28,944 nt of DNA from positions 1-28,944 of the forward strand of contig JAHBMJ010001575.1 of NCBI GenBank assembly GCA_018398765.1, in the 5' to 3' direction. Under the pieces are notes generated by a model. The model was not told where the DNA came from. It did no database searches and saw only the letters and a program-made list of their open reading frames with translations. The position numbers and the translations under genes are program-made. This DNA comes from Chromera velia. Taxonomy: Eukaryota; Sar; Chromeraceae. Each line of letters starts with the position of its first letter. Within the stretch, counting starts at the first letter, position 1. Below, in pieces: positions 1 to 8,400 of this stretch.

Positions 1-7
1 ACACACA

Positions 8-39
<32 letters not shown>

Positions 40-202
40 TACATATGTAGGCACACGCCTGCAAACGCGCAGACACATAAAATGACATATATACCTGTAC
101 GTGTATGCATACAGAGAGGCAGATACAGATTCAAATGCGCATACACATACATACACACACACACACACACACATACACACACACACACACATACACACAC
201 AG
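1..202. repeat. (CA)n microsatellite tracts
   Basis: Two CA-dinucleotide tracts, about 1-38 and 149-202, with occasional CATA interruptions, are separated by non-repetitive sequence. Open frames here encode only Thr-His runs and are not genes. Confidence 0.95.
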
Positions 203-355
203 AGCCTTACACTCACACCAACATGCAAACGTATGATTGCGCACATGCGTGGGCGAGCGTGTTGGCGTAGTATCATGAGTGTGTACGAGCTACCCCCCCA
301 CCCTTTCTCTCCTTCCGCGCCCTCTCTTGTTCTCTCGTTCTCTCTCACATACAAA

Positions 356-395
<40 letters not shown>

Positions 396-773
396 AGAGG
401 AGGGAGAGAGAAAGAGCATTTGAATCGTACAGACAATACATGCTCCGTGCTCAAACCGTCGTAGATCAACAAAGTGTTTATCTGCAGCGAGAAAGTTTAA
501 GCTGGCTGACCCGTCATGGTTTTGTTGGAAGAAGAGTCTGTAGGGATACAAAACTCAATGAAATTGGTGATACTGGAAGGTCGTCAGAAAGTTTAAGACC
601 GGGGACGGTACGTGATTGAGATCCCGAGCTTATGAAATTGTGAGCTAAGCAAAGAGACGTAAAACTGTAGAAGGTTAACTGCAAATATTTGATGATCCTC
701 GGAATATAAGCAAAGAAAACGTGAACTTACACGTAGTGTGAAAACAGCTGAAAAAAAAAAACTTTCATACATA
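203..773. other. Non-coding stretch with a (GA)n tract
   Basis: A purine (GA)n tract occupies about 357-405. The rest is unique-looking sequence in which I see no coding signal. The short frames present are mostly translations of the repeat. Confidence 0.6.
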
Positions 774-1254
774 TACCAAGCGCAACTCAATTTGGCACGA
801 TTACGAGTGTGATTGCAAATGTGAAAAATATTTTTATCGTGCAAACAGTCTTTTAAGACTTGCGATATATTTCTGATAATAATTGTAAAGTTTGTACAAA
901 TTTTCAAGTTTGTACGCGCCACCGATTACGTTTACGAAAAATATAAAAATTCAAAGTTAAGATTCGTTTTCTGGGGCCGCGGATATTATGTTCCGTCTAA
1001 TTTTTTGGGTCTTTCGACCGCCGTCTTTCAACTTGAGACCTCCCCACCTTTTCGCCCGACTTTGAATTTTCATATTTTTTGCAAACGTAATCGGTCACGC
1101 GTACGAACTTGAAAATTTATACAAACTTTACAAATATTATCAGAAACATGTTGCAAGTCTGAAAAAACTGTTTCCATGATAAAAATATTTTTCACATTTG
1201 CAATCGCAAATGTAATTAGCTGTATGGGTTTGCCAAATTAAGTTGTGCTTGGTA
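774..1254. mobile_element. Foldback/MITE-like palindromic element
   Basis: The left arm (about 776-955) and right arm (about 1062-1252) are reverse complements over some 180-190 bases. The matched stretches include the tips CCAAGCGCAACT and AGTTGTGCTTGG, TGCAAATGTGAAAAATATTT, and AAATTTTCAAGTTTGTACGCG (rough match). The spacer of about 100 bases is unrelated. The tips sit next to TA on both sides (774-775 and 1253-1254), which would fit a TA-inserting (Tc1/mariner-type) MITE. There is no coding capacity. The family is inferred; the inverted repeat is directly visible. Confidence 0.75.
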
Positions 1255-1341
1255 TATACCGCATACACTTGAATTTTACAATTTCGTCACAGGATGCGAT
1301 TCGGGATTTATTTTTTTGAAGAAAAAAAAAGTGTTCAGATA

Positions 1342-1577
1342 CATGTTGGGGGTCCCCAACATGTTGGGGAAGGGGCCCTGGCACTCCACTTCTATGGCCA
1401 ACAACTTTCCGGGGCCCAATTCAATTTGTTCGAAATTCAGATTTAGATCTGACAGACTGAATTTCGTCAGATGTGAATCTGAATTTCGAACAAATTGAAT
1501 CGGGCCCCGGAAAGTCGTCGGACATGGAAGTGGAGTGCCGGGGCCCCTTCCCCAACATGTTGGGAGCCCCAAGCATG
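1342..1577. mobile_element. Second foldback element, GC-rich tips
   Basis: Arms at 1342-1453 and 1466-1577 are reverse complements around a 12-base spacer. Shared blocks include CCCAACATGTTGGGGAAGG, GGCACTCCACTTC, and AATTTGTTCGAAATTCAGAT. The tips themselves carry the perfect palindrome CCCAACATGTTGGG, so each end can also form its own hairpin. Short frames on both strands encode the same peptide motif GPFPNMLG purely because of this symmetry. I found no clear target-site duplication. Confidence 0.75.
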
Positions 1578-2308
1578 CATTTCAAAACGGTGATTGAGGT
1601 TTTTGTTATGCATGCCGCGTCCCCGTGTATGAGGGGCGGATCTAGCCTAGTCTGTCAAAAGGTTCCGGTTCGTCCCATCTGTTCTGAATCTAGGAACACT
1701 GCTCATTAATCACTTTTACTGCGGTTTATTTCTCAAGCGGCGGTAGAGTAGCATTTCAAAACTCAGTTTTTTTCGTCTGAAATTAATCTGAATCAAGTGC
1801 GCTGTGCAAATTTCAGCTGAACGCGGCCGGTATATAGAATTCTTTTCTTCTTGACAAGTTCTGGCTTGTATCGAGTGCATGGGCGCGCATCGCGCGCCGA
1901 AGAATTTCGGTACATGCACATGCAATCTTGCTTGAATTCAGTCTGAGCGTATGGAGACGGCCGGATCGAATCGTCTCTGTATGCCAGACTGACCAAGCCG
2001 TCACCAAGGACGTCTGACATACGTCTGACATTCCATCTCTGGGGCTGGGAGTCAAGTTCAGCTCGCATGGTCGATCAAGGCTGCACGTGAAAAGGTGATG
2101 TAAACAGAACGAGTGTGACCGCGTGAGGAGTCGTACAATTTGACACGTCGGACGACCCAGAAGACAGGAAGGAAGCCGAGCAGCGAGACTGAAAGGAGGG
2201 CATCCAGTGTTTCTGTCTGGTTATCATCCAAAACGCAAACCAAAAAATTACTTAGCAAGCAAGTAACTAAGCAGTAGAAAGAACGCTGAATCAGAAAAAA
2301 GACTCAGG
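1578..2308. other. 5' flank of the main gene
   Basis: No convincing gene. This is the presumed promoter and 5' UTR region of the gene starting at 2309. I cannot point to a TATA box or initiator with confidence. The short antisense frames lack any recognisable motif. Confidence 0.4.
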
Positions 2309-2404
2309 ATGGCATCTGACTTTGCAAGGAAGCGTCAGGAAGCCCAGATGGTCCTCTTGATCGACCTCGTCTCCCAATTCCTGCCTGACGACCCGGTCCG
2401 TCGG
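2309..2404 (+). CDS. Exon 1 of the GCP5-like gene
   Basis: Encodes 32 residues starting MASDFARKRQ. It ends at CGG before the donor GTAGAG; an in-frame alternative donor is GTCCGT at 2396. Both leave phase 0. A stop follows soon after if the intron is not removed. Confidence 0.5.
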
Positions 2405-5400
2405 GTAGAGTGAGAAGGGCATCTTCCGCTTCTGCCCTTCAGAAAGAGACCAAGCAATCGCTCACACTGCCTCTTTCTTTGGTTGATCGGGAACTCGAGG
2501 CATCTCAATCTGCGGATGTGCCAGTGGTGCCGTCTACCTTCCCGTCTACCCGCCAACTTTGAATATCTTCGAACTTTCTGTCTGCCTTTCGTTCCCTTTT
2601 TCAGCCAGTAGAACTTCTCTCGTCTCACGTCCTCACTACAGCGACCTTCACTTCAGCGGGCCTCGGGTGCCTCCCGGGATACAGTGAGCCTTTCCCTCCT
2701 TCATATAGAGAGGAGTTGTTCCGCGGATTTATTTTAGAATCCATTCTCGTAGGGGAACTTTCGCGCAGGGTCTTCATTGCCTTCCTCTGCGCTGCTTTGT
2801 TGCTGTGTCGACACCTGCATGGCCTCTTTTGGTCCGGACTGCATGATCTTTGCAGATAACGTCCGACAACTTCCAGGAGTCCCTACGGTTTTCTGTCGAG
2901 AACTTAGATTCTTCTGTGCACACCTTCCAGGTTAGCAAGCGACATGAATCTTTTTTTCTATGTAAGTATGCGTACGGATCCCTTTTCCCTAAGAGGGATA
3001 GACCCGCTGCTTTCCTTGTAAGAGAAGATTCCAGGCAAGACAGACCAATTCCCCCCCCCACCCCCTCGGCTCCCCTCGCTCAACTCGCGTCTCCTGCCCT
3101 TTATTTTATTTTATTGTCCTCCTGCTTTGTCTTGCCTGCAGGACACAGATGAGGGCCAGGTGACTAGGGAGCTGGATGGGTCGGTCGGTGGGGGGCGATT
3201 GTTTTTCTTTTTGAGATCCGTTCTTTGTTGGTCACTATTTCCTATCCGGGTGCTCTTCTGTTGTCTCTCTTCCCTCCCCCCCCTACTCTGCGTGGCGTTC
3301 GTGGGTGGGTGGGTGAGTGGGTGCGCGCCTCTCTCTCCCTCCCTCTCTGTGTGTGCGCGCGCTCACACGCGCATTGAAAGAAAGCTTTCTTCCTTCCTTC
3401 CTTCCTTCCTTTCTTCCTTCCTTCCTTTCTTCCTTCCTTCCTTTCTTCCTTCCTTCCTTTCTTCCTTCCTTCCTTCCTTCCTTCCTTTCTTCCTTCCTTC
3501 CCTTCCTTCCTTCCTTCCTTCCTTCCTTCCTTTCTTTCTTCCTTCCTTCCTTCCTTCCTTCCTTCCTTCCTTCCTTCCTTTCTTTCTTCCTTCCTTCCTT
3601 CCTTCCTTCCGTCCTTCCTTCCCTCCCTCCCCAGAACTGAGTGAGTCCTGTTTTCCTTTCTAAAATTCTTGCCTTACGTCTATCGTGCGGTATCGAGAGA
3701 GCAGTTGGTCGTGCGCGGGTTTCAACAGAGACAGGAAGAAAGAGAAAGAGAAAAACGCCCATCCTTCCTGGATCAGCATGACAGGACGATTGACCTTCCC
3801 TGAAGTCAGGAACACAGGGGAACGACCATACAGACAAGCACAGCCACCCGCTCGTTCTGACAAACCACTGTATCTCAACCAACTTAGCAACAGCTTGATT
3901 GAATCATCTCTCAGCCAATACCTTCCCTCTCTCCCCTCGCGGGCTCACTGCAGGATCTTGAGCAAGCTGTCATTGCACTCGAAGAGCGGTCTCTGCCATC
4001 GGATGGGCGCCGCCGCACGACAACTTTTAGAAAGCAAGGAGACGCCTGAGGAAGATGAGGTGAGAAGTGGATCCCGCAAATAAACAAACTGAAGAGGCAA
4101 AGCAGTGGAATCAACGAAACACAGAAACTCGCCCACGCGCACTGAATTTTTATTTCCGCTCTTTCCCTTCTGTGATTGTAATGCACAAGAAAGACCGGCA
4201 AGAGTCTTTTATTCCCTTTTCCGCACGCATCATTTCCTTGCGTGCTTTTGAGCGCCTGCTTCAGGGAAGCCTCTGGTGTTTGGTTTCTCCTTCTTGTTCT
4301 TCCAGTAGCATGAAGCCTCTATAATCAATGCGTGTCTGATCCTCTTTTTTCGTTCCATGCGATCCGTTTTTTCTCTCTCGTCCTGCTTGCAGAGTTTGCG
4401 CTACTCTCTCCTTCGTTTCCTGCTTCGTGTCTCTGACGCCCCACTCCTCTTGAACGAGGGTGAGGTGCTCGCGTCCCTCGAGAGAGAGGCGGCAGAGACT
4501 GAAGAGGAGAGGAGGAGAAACCCTGAGACCATTGAGGCGGAGGTACAGAGAGGTGTAAGTCAGTCAGACAGTCAGTCAGTCCGTCAGTCAGTCAGTCCGT
4601 CCAGTCAGTCCGTCCAGTCAGTCAGTCAGTCAGTCAGTCAGTCAGCCAGTCAAGTAGTCAATCAGTCACTGAGTCACTGAGTCGCACTGGTGCACACGCA
4701 CGCCTAAGTCAGTTAATCTGTCATGGTACGGGTAGGTGGATGCGCTCGGGTAGGAGGAGATTGATGCATGTGCCGGACATTCGGCACAAGAGTTTATGCA
4801 GTCATTTCTGTCCGTTTCCTTCCGTCTCCCTGATCGTCGTGAGACCTCCCTCCTTGTTCTCTCTCCCTGCAGGAAGCGGCTGCCGCTCTAGAAGAGATCC
4901 AACGAATGGCAGCTGCCGAAGAGAATTTATTCCAACAGGAGGCCAGGCTACAAAGAGAGGAGACGCGGAGGAGACGCGAGAGACGGAGATTTGCCCGTCT
5001 CGAGGGGGGAGGGGGGGAGACGGAGGGTGAGGGGTCAGAGGAAACCCTCACCAGCAGCAGTAGCGACACGGAGCAGGCAAGAAAGAGGGAGGTCCGACAG
5101 TGGAGAGAAGACAGAGAGGGAAAGGAGAACAAGAACATCGGGAGGGACGCACACGATGCAGATGATGCAGAAGATAATGCAGAGGCTCTGAGAGGCTGTC
5201 TGCCCGGTCTTATAGAACATGAGGAGTTTGAAGCCAAGCGGCAGGAGGTCTTGGAGACGCGCGCGGCTGACAAGAGACTCGCGCAGGTCGGGAGGGATCC
5301 GATACCTTTTGTTCCTTCACTCCGGCCCTCGGCCCACCCTCAGGCAGTGGAGAAGGACAAAGACGCAAAGAGATAGTTGTGGCTTGTTTCTTTTGTTTCC

Positions 5401-8400
5401 TGTTGCCGCAAAACTAATTATGTTGGCAAAGTGTGAGACTAACGCCCAGTGAAGCAAATCGATGCATAAACCCAAGGCTTTTCATGAATGTGTCTGCATT
5501 GCAGGAAGCCAAGCGACTCGGAAAGCTTGCGGAGCCGGGCACACAACGCAGAGAGACTTCGCCCAAGAGCCGTGTTCTGTTGCCGTCTCCTCTGAGGACG
5601 GCTCTGTTTCCCCTTGGAGCCCTTCCCGAGGGGCCTCTTTCTTCTGTTGTGGGCGCCGCCCGTCAAGCAGAGGAGGATGCAGAGAATGCCATTGCAAGAC
5701 GGGCTTCTCGAGATCAGACCTCTACGCCCACAGCTGCCTCTTCCCTGTCACGAGCCTGTCTGCGCACAGCCCTGAAGTCTCTTCAACAAAATTCGTCCGT
5801 GAGGGCCCCGATTTCGGTTGTGTGCGTTCCAGAGTTATGGCTTGTCTCTGAGTGTCTGCAAAACCTCAGGGGTCTCTCCACTGAATTGTTCCCCGCAGAC
5901 CCTGAAAGCCAAACAGCAGCACGGGGGGAACCCCTTCCTGTCCGGACTCCCCACATGTCCCCATCGGCAGTTCGAAGCGCTCTCCTCTCTCTGACAGCTT
6001 CTTCTGGAGCCCTAGAGATTCTCAGGCAAGAGGTCGGTTGGTTTTCTGTGGAAGGAAGATTTTTCTTAAATGGATCACGAAAACCAAGAGATGAGTAACA
6101 AAACAGCGACTCAGGATTCCGGCCTTGCTGTGAAACAGGGAACGAGGGCCTGCCTTTTTGGCTCTCTTTGCGCGTAACTTACGCAGTCCGTCTGCATAGC
6201 AGCCTGTCTGTTTGAAAGGGTAGTAACGCAGAACCGGAATTTATGGGATTTGTCTTCAATTTCTTTTCACCTGTGTATCCATTTGTTTCATTTTTCCTTT
6301 TTATGACTCCCGTTTGCTCATTCTTTGTTTCGCAGGTCGATCGAACGTCGGTGGGGGGTCTCTTGTGTGGCTTCACTGGTGGCGTGCGTCGGCTGTTGGT
6401 TGAATGGGACCGCATCCTCTCAGGCCTCGAGATGCTACTGCTTTCCCATACAAGAAGAGACAAGGAGTGGGGGGAAGCGGAACCTTTGACTTTGGAAGAC
6501 GTTCAGAGACTCTGTACAGAAATGAACCCACAAGGCAATCTCCTGCCTACACTCAGCTTCTCTGTGCTGAAATCCTTGATTCCACCCCCTGTCCCCACCC
6601 TACTGTTTGTGCTGGGTCTTCTGGAGTCCCCCCTCAAGCAGCTTGTGAGATTGTCAGGGGTGATGCGGGAAGCTTTTGGGGAATCGGAAGGGGTGAGAGA
6701 CGGTGGGGAAGGTCCGGTTTATTTGCGACTGGTGGCTGTTCTTCGACGTGAGGTGAGGGAGTGCAGAATTAGTGGAGACGGTCCCGGAAGGCGGATGTTT
6801 GAGCACCTGTGGAATCTAACGGTGGGTTGAATGAAGGCGTCAGAAAATGATTTGACAGTTTTTTTCTCTATATAGAAGAGGAAAGCAGGCTGCTTGTTTT
6901 GTCAGAATGGTTGGCTGATTGGCTGGGAGGTGGGAGGAACAGAAATGAAGGGAGGCAGTTTCATAGGCTCTACAAAAAAGCCTGAGTGACTCTTGAGAGG
7001 AAGAAGGGGCTTCCGGTTGGTGCATTTATCTTTCTGCCCATGAATCTGTTTGCTTTTCTTTCTACCTGTCCTTGCGGTGATGAAGTGGGGGAGAATGCAG
7101 AGAGACAAAGGAGAACCAATTCCATATGCGCATCCCTTTAATTGTGTGAATATATTTGCGGAACAATCAGATGGGGCCTGCAATTGCGCTGCTTTGTGTT
7201 CTTACCCCCCGTCTCTCCCTCTGCCCCTCCGGCGTTCCTCTACAGGTGGGGCCTCTGAACTCGGCCATGGCCTCCGGTTGTTCACAGGGGGGAGGCGGGG
7301 GGTGTCCCTGGCAGTCCCTCGTCTTTTCTGGTAACAGTGCGGACTTTGGTGGGGACGGCAGGGGTGTCGGCACAAAAACCCAGGTAGACCCCCTTATGCT
7401 GAAAGTCCGTTTGGCGAGGGCGGCAGCGGGAGGGGAGATGGAAGCCTCGAGGGCTGCATCTGCAGGGGATGGGAAGCACCAAGGGGGGGCAAAAATTGCC
7501 TTTCAACCATCCATGGCACCCCTGTCGTCCAATCAACTAGGCGATGGAATGCGCCGAGGGATTTTGGGGCAGACGACAGGGGTGAGGGTCTCTCTCCCGC
7601 CCCCCTCATCGTCCCAGATGGTCCCTCCCCTGTCCGCGCCTGAAATTTTATGGCGCGGCGTTTTCGCCTTTGGTTGGCGAGAGACTGCAACGCTTCTGGG
7701 AGATGCTAGAGACGTCTCTGTTGGGACTCAAGGGGTGATGGCCTCGATTTCTGCCGAGTTTTTGGAGAGTTCGAGAGTGGAAGAGATGGCCAAGCGAGCA
7801 GTGCGCTCTCAGTTGAAGGCATCCGTGACGAGTGTGCGCAATTTGAAATTGCCCGAAGCAGTTGCGGTTGTCCGAGCTGTCGCATACCTTGCAGTAAGTG
7901 GTGAGAGAGTGCGAGTGCTAGATCTTTTTTCTTCTCATTGTGCACTTCCGTGTTTTCGCGATCTTTTCTTCTTTTTCTCTCATTTCAATCACTCGATTTC
8001 TTTTCTCTTCCTGCCCCCTCCCCGCTGGATCGCACGATTCCCTGTCCTTTCTCCTCCTGGTGGCATGTCGTCCAGTCGAGCTGCATGTGCCACGGAAGGA
8101 GACGGAGAAATAAGGAGACAGATGATCGACTTGCCGAGTACAAACAAAACTCTGTTTTCGGACGCTCTTTTTCAACACCATCTCTGCACATCAAAAACAG
8201 GTACAAGCAGCCGCCTGCACGGGCCACTTCCTTCTCTCCCTGTTTTTTCTCCTCTTTCTTCTTCTTCTTCTTCTTCTCCTTTGACCTGCCTCTCTGCAGG
8301 TCCCCATCCATCTGGAGGAGTTGATGTCGAAAGCCTTCAGACTCTCCCTCCAGAGGCAAGAGCGGGGGCAGACTTCCTCTTCTTCTTCTTCTTCTTCTGT

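Noticed and set aside
1276..1709. Frames on both strands sharing GPFPNMLG
   Set aside because: Produced by the palindromic foldback element at 1342-1577, not by genes.
3127..3882. Frames encoding Ser-Phe-Leu-Pro and Lys-Glu-Gly-Arg repeats on the two strands
   Set aside because: Translations of the (CTTC)n microsatellite in an intron.
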